Of a DNA stretch of 64,000 nucleotides, positions 52,149 to 62,900 are shown in pieces. A model generated the notes under the pieces. It was not told where the DNA came from and did not search any database. It saw nothing but the letters and a program-made list of their open reading frames with translations. The DNA lies in assembly GCA_013146195.2 (NCBI GenBank), contig CM028380.1, positions 82,252,407-82,316,406 of the forward strand, in the 5' to 3' direction. The position numbers and the translations under genes are program-made. Origin of the DNA: Codonopsis lanceolata. Its lineage: Eukaryota > Streptophyta > Magnoliopsida > Asterales > Campanulaceae. How positions within the stretch are numbered: the first letter of the stretch is position 1; each line of letters begins with the position of its first letter.

Positions 52149-53306
52149 ATTGTACAGTGGCTAAAAGGTCTGCGTACCGATTAGTGTGGCAACTGTCTTA
52201 GAATCAATTTGTTTAGAACTGTTTATGTGTTAGTCTAGGCGCGGTTTTGCAAAGCTTCTACAGCAGCCTTGAAGGACCAGCAGACTTTGAAGTCTGCTCA
52301 AAGACCGGAAAATCAAATTTGGCCAAATCACAAAATATGACACGTGTGCACCTATTTAGATATTTTCGAAAATATCTAGTCATTATGTCTTCATCAGATT
52401 TCACTTTCAAGAAGTCAACTCGCATGCCTTGACAATGTCTTGAAAACTGAAGACTGAAGACATTACCCGTTTTGGCTAAGAAGACTTTCCAAGCTGCAGA
52501 ACCTGCAATCTGAAACCTTACTCGAATTGGGAATGTCTGCACACTGCATCTCTGATGACTGTGGTTGTTACATCTCCCAAAGCGCCGAATTACAATCAAT
52601 GCAAAAGAACGTTGGACACAGTTCAATCTGTCTCAATCCAACGGTCTAAAGATCTCTTCCTGGTATTTATTCAAGTCTTGAAGATCTGAAGAAATAACTC
52701 TTGCGCATTAAACTCTCAAGCTTCATCTTCAACATTCAAGCATTCAAGAGATCAAAGGACAAGGACTAACACTTCACCAAACTTTCTGAAGCTGCAGATC
52801 CGTCATCTTAAATTCGTTTTCAGCTTCATTTAGTTTGTCTTTAAACTGTTCTTTAATTCTGCACGTGAAGAGAACAATTAATCATTGATTGTCTCTCTCA
52901 CCTTTATACACTTGGTCAAAAACTTATTTTGTACACGATCCATTAGAGATCTTACTCATAAAACCTAGTGGATAAAAAAGTGCACTTTTAAAATCCAAAG
53001 CTAACCACTTTGGTAGTGGATGTAGTACTATTCACAGTACGAACCACTTCAAATTCCTGTGTGCTGTTCGAACTGTTCTTATTACTCTTATTAGCTGCTT
53101 GTGCTTAATTGTTTCAGATTCTGCACTACCTAAACAGCACTCTTGATAGTTCAGAATCTACTTTATTTCCGCTGCCAAAACACTTCTATTTAAACCTCTC
53201 AAGAAATCTTTAAGAAGTGTTTACGAAAAGTTTTGCTAAAAACATAACTAGGCTATTCAACCCCCCCCCCCTTCTAGCCTAGATTGAGCCTATTTTGGGA
53301 CCAACA
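52149..53306 (+). mobile_element. 5' LTR of SIRE-type copia element F
   Basis: The right end GGACCAACA is certain, two bases before the primer site. The left end is placed at TGTACAGTGGC because coding of E stops there; the first about 60 bases of the A/E LTR have no clear match, so the LTR may be 5'-truncated. It contains the conserved hairpin (53025-53040), palindromes (about 52270-52310) and a 12-base C run (about 53260-53271). Confidence 0.75.
53025..53040 (+). ncRNA. Conserved LTR hairpin, copy in element F
   Basis: GTACT-ATTCAC-AGTAC. Compared with A, the pair C-G has become T-A and the loop has changed, while pairing is kept. Confidence 0.55.
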
Positions 53307-53308
53307 AT

Positions 53309-53320
53309 TGGTATCAGAGC
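53309..53320 (+). promoter_or_regulatory. Primer-binding site of element F
   Basis: TGGTATCAGAGC, complementary to initiator Met tRNA. Confidence 0.93.
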
Positions 53321-53373
53321 CTGATTCTCTGAAAAATCATTTTTCCAAGCTTAACCTCTTGAGAATAGATCCT

Positions 53374-54400
53374 ATGGCTCACTATATGCTACCTACTTCA
53401 AATACCAGCCACGTCCCAATATTGGACGAAGGCCACTTTGAAGTATGGAAAGATAAAGTTATGAGATATATGAACTCTATTGATAATTGGTTGTGGCAAT
53501 GTGTTCTAACATGTCCTTACATTCCAATGAAACCCAACCTACTTGCCGAAGTAGCCAGTGGTCCTCCCGAGATACCTAAATCCATGAACGAATGGACAGA
53601 CGAAGAAAGGAGGCTCGTTGAACTCGACAGCAAGGCTATTCATATCATATCCAAATTGCCGACACAAACACATATCAACAGATCATCGATGCAAACCGCC
53701 AATGTGGGAAATGTGGGAAGCCTTGGTGGAATATCTTGAAGGAGATCTACCCACCAGAGACAACAGGAAGTACAACTACATTCAACAATTCAATTCATTC
53801 AGAAAAGATCCTAAGGAGACTCTACGGCAAGCCTACGACAGATTTTATGAGGTAGTAAACAGTTGCTACTCTTTAGGAAAGGAATATAGTGTTAAAGAAG
53901 TAAATATGATATTTTTAGCTTCTTTAGGAAGTTTGTTGCATGTGAAAACCACTGCAATAAAAGAGTCCAAAGACTTGAACTCCATGCACCTCAGAAGTTT
54001 GTATGCGAGTTTAACGGTCTATGAGCAAGAATTACTTCAAGCTCAAGAACAGGACAAACATTTTAAACTTCCTTCCTTTTCTGCTATCTCTCAGGAAATT
54101 CCTACCCAAGAAAATAAACCATCTACTTCTTCAAATGAGAATGAAATTCTTTCTGACGAGCAATTTGCCATGTTCGTTAAGAAGTTTCAAAAGTTCTCAA
54201 AATTTAACAAAAAGAAAGAAGCAAACCAGCAGACTTTCGAAAGTCTGAAAACACTCACACAATAATGAGTTAGTTTGCTACAATTGCAGGAAACCTGGTC
54301 ACTTTGCTTCTAAATGTCCTAAGCCTAAATATGAAGCCTATAAAAGGAGACCTTCTAAATCATTTTCTAAACATAGAGGTCTTCTGGCTGAGGACTTAGA
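53374..54400 (+). pseudogene. gag of copia element F
   Basis: ATG at 53374 (MAHYMLPTSNTSHVPILDEG). One frameshift near 53690 leads to WEALVEYLEGDLPTRDNRKY and FRKDPKETLRQAYDRF. It runs on to FAMFVKKFQKFSKF, and after another shift near 54240 the zinc knuckle CYNCRKPGHFASKC (about 54280-54320). Same architecture as A; broken by at least two indels. Confidence 0.85.
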
Positions 54401-55666
54401 AGAAAACCATGTATCCACTTGGTTTGAAACTGATTCTGACGAGGATGATAGTGATGACTCACCTGAGCAGGCACACATCTGTCTTGTTGCTCTAGAGTCA
54501 CCTCCCACCTATGACTCAGATAGTGAAGTTAAATACTCCCCTTTTCAAGCTAACATAGAACAATCTCCTGAAGAGCCTTCAAAAGAAGAAATCCTCAAGG
54601 ATGCTCAAGACATGCTAGAGGAATTCAATGAATTTAGAAAGGCCTATGTTAAGTTAGCTAAAAGTCATGAGAAGCTGGGGACTGAGAAATCCTTGCTGGA
54701 AGCCGAGTTAAAAACTCTCCATGGAGTCTAGCAGGAAAGTATCAAGTTAAAAGAAGAGAACAAGTTTCTCAATGAAAAGGTTGTTTGTCTTATTGATCAT
54801 GCCAAGGAGATATCTGCTGAGAAAGATGAGTTGCAAAAGACCATCAACTCATGGAATAACTCAACGGCGCTTTGATCAAATTCTCGGAGATCGAAGCCCT
54901 CAAGATAAATGGCTAGGATTCTCGAGAATACTTCAGTGCAACCTCGAACAGAAAATGAACATTTTACGGTGAATAGTAATATTCTGTACAATATCGTAAA
55001 CCTAACAAGGGTAAAGAAGGAATTGGTTATACTGCTACTCCTTATAAATACCCTAAGGTTCAAATTATCAAAAACGGTGAAGCTTTGAAAGCAAAACAAT
55101 CATCTTTGGAGATAAATCGCTAAAAGTGGAGCAGACTTACAACCCTCCACCAAAGACTTCGTGAAAGCAAAGGCTGCTTGTTTGGCCTACGAAAAGTGCG
55201 CTCAAACCCATCGATTCATCAACGGCACTACAGATGTCTTCTGCTACAGAGAATGTTGATACCAAGCTTAAAGGCAAAATGCATGAGGTATCAAAGTCTA
55301 CTACCAAAGAAACATTCTTACTGCTAAAGCAAAGGCTGGCGTATCTGAGACTCAAGAAGCCTCATGATGCTCCTAAGCTTTGTTGTTAACAAGTCGCTAA
55401 ATCAAAAGGCTGTTATGAAAATGTTCAAAACCCTCCAACATCGAGCATGATCATGTAGACTTACGTAATTTCCATCCTGTACATTTTGCAAGTGTTTTGG
55501 CCACTTGGTCCATGAATGTCTCTGAAATCCATCATGAAGCCTCGATGGATCCCCTATTCCAAAAATCAGGCAAGTATGGGTTCCAAAAATACGCTAACCA
55601 TTTGGACCCATAAGAAAAATAAAAGGGGACCATGATTTTCTTACCCTTACATCTCAGGTGTGCTTC
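54401..55666 (+). pseudogene. Linker of element F, damaged
   Basis: Starts with HVSTWFETDSDEDDSDD and a coiled-coil segment (AKSHEKLGTEKSLLEAELKT). After about 54865 the sequence becomes a patchwork of short frames with many small indels compared with A and H. No open frame of note. Confidence 0.65.
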
Positions 55667-57189
55667 ATGGCTAGCTCAAATTCAGAGAAGAAAGATGTAT
55701 GGTATCTAGATTGCTCAAGACACATGACCGGAGAATCCTCGCCTTTCTCTAACATTTAGAAGCGGAAGGCCCTCGGTCATCTTCGGAGACAATGCTAAAG
55801 GAAGAACAATTGGCTATGGATCCATCATTAGAAATCTCTCCATTGAAAAGTCTCTCTAGTGGAAGGCTTGAAACATAATCTCCTGAGTATTTCTCAATTC
55901 TGTGACAAAGGGCTTATCTATCAATTCTCCTCAAACAGATGTGATATCAAGGATCCAGTCTCTTGCTCAACAGTTCTTGTTGGACATAGACAAGGGAATG
56001 TCTATGTGATAGATTTGAATGCCTACGGTAAAGCTGCTAATCTATGTCTTGTGGCAAACTCGCTCAAGACAAAATTTGTGGCATAAAAGACTCGATCATT
56101 TGAACTTCAAGTATCGGCCAAGCTATCCAAAGAAGGTCTAGTTAAAGGATTACCAAAGGTCTCTGTGATCATGATCGTGCAAGCGTGTCAAGCGGGAAAG
56201 CTCTCAAAACATCATTCAAAAGCAAGCCAGACTCTCAGCAGCGAGACCTCTTCAACTACTTCACATGGATCTCTTCGGACCGATCACTACCATTATCTAT
56301 GGTGGTCACAGATACACGCTAGTAGTAGTGGATGATTATACAAGATACACTTGGGCAGAGATGATGTCTCTAAAGACCACACATACGATCTTCTTACAAA
56401 GATTATTCTAAGCGCAAACGCAAAAACTTCGATGAAATCGGTGACGTTCGATCGGACAATGATGTACCGAGTTCACTAACAATGGAATAGCAAATCTTGT
56501 GATGATCACGGCATTGGTCACAACTTCTGGCTGTAAGGACACCACAGAGAATGGTGTTGCGAAAGGAAAAACATAACACTTATCGAAGCTGCTAAAACTA
56601 TGCTTCTTGTTGAAGCAAAGTTGCCCAAACATACAGGCGAGCCGTCAACACACTTCACTCGAAGATCGTTGATCAACAAATTTCACGGTAAAACACCCTA
56701 TGAACTTTGGAGAGGTGAAACCCCAAACATTGGATTTTTAAAATCTTCGACAAATGTTTTGTAGTCTACAATGGTAATGACTACAAAGGTAAATTTGATC
56801 ATAAAGCCGATGAAGGTGTATTTAAGGTTATGCTTTACACTCCAAAGCTTACAGGGTTTTCAACAAAAGATCATTAAAAATAGTTGAATCTGTTCATGTC
56901 TCATTTGATGAATTTGATTTATTAGAGCCACACGTGGCTCCAAATGTTGCTGATGACTTTGTTAATGTTGAGACAGGTACCTCCCAACCATCAACCTCTC
57001 ATATACCTAATCCCTCACCAAAGAACTCAATCAAATATCTCGACCATCATTTATTATCAAGCGGGTTACCGAAGACTTCAACCCTGCTCAAGAAAACTCA
57101 ATTCGAACCCTTTGTTTCGAACACGAAAATCCTATTCCTCAACTCACCTATGAACCAAATTATAATCAGAATACTCATCAAGACACACC
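55667..57189 (+). pseudogene. Protease and integrase part of pol, element F, heavily frameshifted
   Basis: ATG at 55667 (MASSNSEKKDVWYLD, then CSRHMTG with a base-level deletion in the active-site DSG). Blocks LKHNLLSISQFCDKGLIYQF, LLHMDLFGPITTI-like sequence at about 56255-56300, and NGVAKGK-like sequence near 56550 follow, in changing frames. Indels occur about every 30-60 bases from 55680 to 57450. Confidence 0.75.
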
Positions 57190-57815
57190 CGATCTTCCTT
57201 CTAGCCCCTTGAACCTTGTCATGAAGAAAAGCGACAAATCATCACATTCCTCGCTGTCACAAGAACATGTAAAGACCATCCAATCTCTCAAATCATTGGT
57301 GACATTCATGTTAGAGTACGAACAGAAGATCCTCAAGAATGAATGTATGTTATGTCTTTGCATTCGTTTGAAGAAGAGCCAAAGAAGATCGAAGAAGCTC
57401 TTCAAGATCCAAGTTGGTGGAAGCCATGCAAGAAGAACTTCACAATTTGAGCGATGCCAAGTATGGAAGCTAGTCCCAAAGCCTGCGATCATATTGTCAT
57501 TGGCACAAAATGGGTGTTCAGAAACAAGAAGGATGAGGATGGGAACATAGTGAGAAACAAAGCAAGACTCGTTGCACAAGGATATCGTCAAGAAGAAGGA
57601 ATTGACTATGATGAAACGTTTGCTCCAGTAGCAAGATTGGAAGCTATCAGAATCTTCTTAGCCTATGCTACATACAAGGACTTTGTGCTGTATCAAATGG
57701 ATGTCAAGAGCGCATTTCTAAATGGGGATCTTCAAGAAACGGTCTACGTTGCTCAAACTCCAGGCTTTGTGGAGAAAGGAAAAGAAACTCATGTCTACAA
57801 GCTTAAGAAGGCTCT
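57190..57815 (+). pseudogene. Reverse transcriptase N-terminal part, element F, truncated
   Basis: From 57454 the frame is clean: HIVIGTKWVFRNKKDEDGNI, ARLVAQGYRQEEGIDYDETF, YQMDVKSAFLNGDLQETVYV, then KKAL, where LTR G enters (TG at 57816). The YVDD box is missing. Confidence 0.82.
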
Positions 57816-58936
57816 TGATGGGAACCCAAAAGTGTGATAAAATTAGCCGGTTTTATGATTTATTTTAGAGCAAAATATTACACTTTTGGTTGGTTTTGTC
57901 TTGATTATGATGTAGGTACAGTGCGGCCGCAAAAGAGGAAAGTGCTGGATTCAGGCAAAGAGGGAAAACTTGGGATGTCACATGGGCACGTGATATTCAC
58001 ATTTCGAAGCTGAGCTGTTGGTTAGTTACTGAAGTTTCAAGCAGACTTGTTGGACAGTTAGGAAATACAGTTATTTCTGTCTAATTCAGTTTATGTATTA
58101 AATGAAAATACTGATTTGCAAGTAGTGGGAGGTTTTTGGAAGTTATCGGTAGTTTTAAAACTACCAAGTAGTGGTTTGGTGGGAGAGTGGAGTCATATTT
58201 ATGTATGTATCTTCTGAACAGAAAGGGGGGAGTTCGGCCAAGGAGAGGGGAGATTATTCAGTCAGTAACTTGGGAGATAGAAAAAGAGGAACAATTGTTA
58301 GGAGAAAGTGTAAGAACTTGTAAATCTTCTTTGAGATTCATACCTGCTGGGAACAAATCATTTGGTTTTTCTTGTAAGTTGTTTTTAATTATGTTTATTA
58401 GCTAAGTTTCTTCTTCCAGTCAATGAGAGATTAAGTCTCAAGCTTTTCATTTATGTGAGATCTAATTGATCTAATTCTTGTGTGGGTTTTGAATATTCGT
58501 TCGTTCTCCGTTTTACACGTAGGAAGATTATTGTGTCTAATAATGTTTAATGGCGGAATATTAATTAACATAATAATCTAAAGCTAGTTAACGTAGTTGA
58601 TCCGTAATTGTCCTCGGTCTTAACAAAGTGGCAAGTAATACACCTTTTAGGCATTACAAGCATAATCGGACCGTACAGTACGGATGATCATTGTTACAAG
58701 ATATTGCTTCAATACACATGGCTCGAATGGTCTCGCTTCTTAATGCAACAGAGTTATTAAATCTTCGGCGTTTGGAGGTTGTAATTCGGTTAGAGCAGAT
58801 GATGCTGAGTGTCTCTTAATTATCAATACGGTAAGGAGAGATTGAGTGTTAGGCGTTCGTCGACACTTTTAACGGTTTATTTGAAATCCAACAAGATATT
58901 TTTGCATCGATGATCGAGAAATAAAATGCGAGGCAA
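57816..58936 (+). mobile_element. LTR-like element G, unclassified, runs into the gap
   Basis: Starts TGATGGGAACCCAAAAG right after truncated RT of F (left target site GCTCT at 57811-57815 if an LTR). No coding over 72 codons. Parts look like transcribed LTR sequence, for example a pyrimidine-rich stretch and a CTTGTAAGTTG donor-like site near 58373. It is cut by the N gap, so neither its end nor its class can be read. Confidence 0.45.
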
Positions 58937-59036
58937 NNNNNNNNNNNNNNNNNNNNNNNNNNNNNNNNNNNNNNNNNNNNNNNNNNNNNNNNNNNNNNNN
59001 NNNNNNNNNNNNNNNNNNNNNNNNNNNNNNNNNNNN
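58937..59036. other. Assembly gap (100 N)
   Basis: Exactly 100 N, the usual placeholder for a gap of unknown size. The order and distance of element H relative to G is therefore not guaranteed. Confidence 0.98.
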
Positions 59037-59385
59037 GCATTATTTAAATCCATGGTTGACTGCTTTGGTGGTGGACGTAGCACTTTTATAAGTGTGAACC
59101 ATCCCAAAATACTTGTGTTATTTTCATTGCTTGTCTTTCAATTGAACTATTTATTACTTATCCTTATCTTTATCCGTTTACAGCAGAACTTAAGTATCTT
59201 GTAAAAGGTCTACTGGTAGTCCTTATCGGCAGACCTGGAACAACTACCTTGAAGGTCTTCCGCTAATTCTATCTTTTCTATAGATTGCAATTTCAAAGAA
59301 TTTACTTAAAAGTTTTAAGTGTATAATAAGCTATTCAACCCCCCTTCTAGCTTTAATTTAGTGCTTGCTTCATCGGGGACTCACA
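59037..59385 (+). mobile_element. 5' LTR of SIRE-type copia element H, partial
   Basis: The part after the gap matches the last about 350 bases of LTR A: the GGTGGACGTAGCAC hairpin region (59080-59095), CTACTGGTAG and CGGCAGACC palindromes (59208-59235), and a C run before GGACTCACA. The start lies in the gap. Confidence 0.85.
59080..59095 (+). ncRNA. Conserved LTR hairpin, copy in element H
   Basis: GCACTT-TTAT-AAGTGT: six pairs with one G-T wobble, so a longer stem and shorter loop than A. Confidence 0.5.
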
Positions 59386-59386
59386 T

Positions 59387-59398
59387 TGGTATCGAGCC
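59387..59398 (+). promoter_or_regulatory. Primer-binding site of element H, one base deleted
   Basis: TGGTATCGAGCC, the initiator-Met site lacking one A compared with A and F. Confidence 0.8.
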
Positions 59399-59450
59399 TT
59401 ACTTTGAAAACAAGTTTTTCCAAGATTAAACTCTCGAGAGATACGATATA

Positions 59451-60597
59451 ATGGCACAAACACACTACATGCCGCCACATCTAATGCTAACCACGCCCCA
59501 ATATTGGACGAAGGACATTTTGATGTATGAAGGATAAAGTAATGAGATTTATGAACTCTATTGACAAATGATTATGGAATGCGCATCGCAGTCAACACGT
59601 ACCAATGAAGCCAAATCTTCTAACCTCCATTGCTGTGAACGGTATACCTAAAGAAGAATCCGAATGGACGAGGATGATAGAAAGCGGTAGAATTTGACAA
59701 AAAGCAATCAACATAATCACGCCTCTCTGAGACACAAGCACATACCAAAGAAATGATTCGATGTACAATCGCAAAAGAGATGGGAAGCTCTTGTGGAATA
59801 CTTGGAAGGAGACCAAGACACAAGAGATAATGTAAAATATACATACATCCAAGCTTTGATTCTTTCAAAAAGGATCCTAAGGAAACCTTGAGACAAGCAT
59901 ACGATCGCTTCAAATGAGGTAATAAATAGTCGCTTTCTCTAGGTAAAACATATGACAAAAAGGAAATGAACATGAGGTTTCTAGGCTCTAGGTAGCTTAT
60001 GGCATGTTAAGACCACTACTATGAAAGAATCCAAGAACTTAAACGAGATGACTCTTCGTAGTCTCTACGCAAGTTTAAAAGTTTATGAACTTGAAGTTAA
60101 TCAAGCTCTGAAAGACAAACAAGCCGTAACCCGTATCTCTTGCCACCATGGTCCAAGAAGAAATCATCGTTGAGAACAAACCTTCCACTTCTTCCCGAAA
60201 ATGATTTTTTATCGATGAACAATTTGCCATGTTTGTAAACGTTTTCAAAAAATTCACAAAATATGGAAGAAAGAACACTCACCAACAACCTTTAGGAAGA
60301 ATGGTGAAATCTCATCTAAGAAGAGCTTGGTGTTATAATCATGAGAAAACCCTCATCATTTTGCCTCAAAATGTCCCAAGTCAAAATTTGAAGCATACCG
60401 AAAACCCTCTTTTAGAAAATTTCAAAACAAAAGGGTATGTTGGTCAAGACATAGAAGACAAACAAGTGCTACATGGTTTGAGACCGATTCGAAGAGGAGG
60501 AAGATGATTGTGAGTAAGCTAACGTATGCTTAATAGCTCATGATTCAGACCCTACCTATGACTCTGAAAAAATGAAGTCGAAGTTTCACCAAGTCCT
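59451..60597 (+). pseudogene. gag of copia element H, heavily frameshifted
   Basis: ATG at 59451 (MAQTHYM, as in A). The family blocks can be followed at the DNA level (GACGAAGGACATTTTGATGT; GATCCTAAGGAAACCTTGAG; AACATGAGGTTTCTAGGCTC), but small indels, mostly single bases, shift the frame repeatedly. The knuckle region (about 60330-60375) is also damaged. No long open frame. Confidence 0.75.
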
Positions 60598-61584
60598 TTG
60601 GACAAAAATGAAACGAACAGTGACAGCTTCAGTATGGAAGAACTTCTCAAGGATAATCAAGATATGCTTGAAGAATTTAATTCCTTTAGAGTAGCCTATG
60701 TTAAACTAGCCAAGAACTGTGAGAAACTTACAGCTGAGAAATCTCTGATGGCAGCTGAGATTCAAACCCTCAATAGATGTCAACAAGATAGTATCAAATT
60801 GAAGGAAGAAAACAAATTCCTTTGTGACAAAATTGATTGTCTATCTGAGCACATCAAAGGACTTGATCTAGAGAAAATTGCCTTGCAAAAGACAATTGAC
60901 TCCTGGAACAACTCCAAGGATGCATTCGAAGAAATCCTTTCAAGCCAAAAAACTAGTAATGATAAAACTGGCATAGGATATTCAGATGAGCCTCTTCCGA
61001 CAATCTCTTCAGTCATAGAGAAAGGTGAATCCTCCGAGACTTCAAATGATATATCTTTCTCTAAACAGACATTCAGAAATATAGGGAAACAAGGCCTTGG
61101 CTATTCTAGTGTTCCTTATATTTACCCCAAGGTTCAGAAAGGTAAAGCCAAAATGACTGACTCAAATGAGAAACCTGAAAAGGTAACGATAGAGAGAGTT
61201 AAGTCTGCCGACAAAAACTATGCTAAGGCAAAGTCTGCTGGCAGTAGACCTACTAAACCTCTACCGGTAACTATCAAGTTTGTCTATGAAACAGGCAAGG
61301 CTCCTTTACCGGTTGAAGGTAAACTTAAAGGTATTCTACCAAGTCCTCCAAAAAGGGTAATCAACAAAAAGGCTAAAGCTAAGTCTGTTGGCAACTTACC
61401 TAGGAAGATTCAAAAGAAACCAATTAAGTCTACCATCAACAAGCAAGCTGAACCAAGAATGGATGTCAAGAAAAGGAATGATCATAAGCATTCTTCAGTT
61501 GAAGACACTAACAGTTCTCTGTGGACTTTCCATTTATGTCATTCTTGCAATTGTCTAGGCATCTGGCCCCAGAATGACTGCTAA
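60598..61584 (+). pseudogene. Linker of element H (coiled coil, Lys-rich, knuckle-like end)
   Basis: A 328-codon open stretch, in contrast to the surroundings. Residues about 15-110 form a coiled coil (MLEEFNSFRVAYVKLAKNCE; HIKGLDLEKIALQKTI). Then a Ser/Lys-rich tail with KSADKN and KSAGSRP words, PRKIQKKPIKSTINKQAEPR, and at the end WTFHLCHSCNCLGIWPQNDC, a Cys-rich block. It is part of the gag-pol polyprotein in an intact element; here it is isolated by frameshifts. Function unknown. Confidence 0.7.
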
Positions 61585-61719
61585 GGTTCACTCCAAGATC
61601 TGAGAGACCTAGTTCTCTCAAGGTCAAGCAGGTATGGGTTCCAAAAGGTTGCTAACCCTTAGGACCCGAAAGAAAATAAAGGGTATCTGTTTACTTTAAT
61701 TATTTTTCAGGAATGCTTC

Positions 61720-62900
61720 ATGGCTACAGAATCAGAAAACAAAGACATCCGGTACCGGACAAGGGTCGCTCAGACACATGATCGGGAACAAGTCTTCTTA
61801 CGTATATAGTCAAGCAAAAGGACCCACTGTTATTTTCGGAGACAATGCAAGAGGAAAAACAATTGGATATGGCTCAATTATTAGAGGAAGTCTCTCCATC
61901 AACAAAGTTTCTCTAGTGAATGGTTTAAAGCACAATCTTCTAAGCATATCTCAATTTTGCGACAAAGGACTTCTATGCCAATTCAACTCCAACCAGTGCC
62001 TCATCAAAGACAGTGAATCCTGCTCTACAATACTGACCGGCAATAGACAAGGAAACATCTATGTCGTGGACTTAAATCTTCTAGGGAGATTCTCAAACCC
62101 GTAGCCAACAATGTGCCTAGTAGCCATGGCACAAGCGTCTCGTTCGTGATCACCTCAACTTCAAGCACCTCTCCAAGCTCTCCAAGCTTGCACCTCTCCA
62201 AGAAAAACCACCTTGTCAACTGCTCTCCACGAAGTTGTAAAGCTTGCTTGCCAACTAGGAAAACTTTCCAAGTCTTCCTTCAAAAGAAAGTATGTTTTGT
62301 CAACAAACGCACCTCTTCAACTTCGCATATGGATCTCTTTGGACCTATCACAACAAAGATTTCGAGACAAATATACACTTGTAGCAGCTTGGCGACTACT
62401 CTAGATTCACTTGGATTGAAACTATGACATCTAAAGATGAAACGTATGATCTAGTCAATGCTTCTTTTCGTAAGACTTCAAACTCAAAAGCTTGAAGACA
62501 TTAGCGACATAAGATCGACAATGGCATGAATTCAAGAACAATGGTGTAGAAAAGTACTGCGATGACCACGGGATCGGCCACAACTTCTCTGCCGCCGGTA
62601 CTCCTCAACAAAACGGTGTAGCTGAACGGAAGAACAGAACACTAATTGAAGCAGCAAGAACAATGCTGGCAGAAGCTAAACTTCCAAAGTATTTTTGGGC
62701 AGAAGCCATCAACACTGCATGTTTCACCCTGAACAGATCCCTGGTAAACAAGTTTCATAACAAAACTCCATATGAAATATGGAGAGGAAGATCTCCCAAC
62801 ATAGGATTTCTTAAAATCTTCGGCTGTAAATGTTTTATTCTTTATAATGGAAAAGAATATAGAGGAAAATTTGATGCAAAATCGATTTAAGGAATTTTTT
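61720..62900 (+). pseudogene. Protease and integrase part of pol, element H
   Basis: The protease block is mutated around 61750. Then GDNARGKTIGYGSIIRGSLS and LKHNLLSISQFCDKGLLCQF (61778-62104). The zinc region and first part of the core (62105-62640) are frame-broken; the catalytic Glu motif (GGTGTAGCTGAACGG) is intact at about 62617, followed by MLAEAKLPKYFWAEAINTAC and LVNKFHNKTPYEIWRGRSPN, with a stop at about 62888. Confidence 0.8.

Noticed and set aside
57816..58936. Naming element G as a particular superfamily
   Set aside because: Only a TG start and non-coding sequence are visible before the gap; no primer site or coding.
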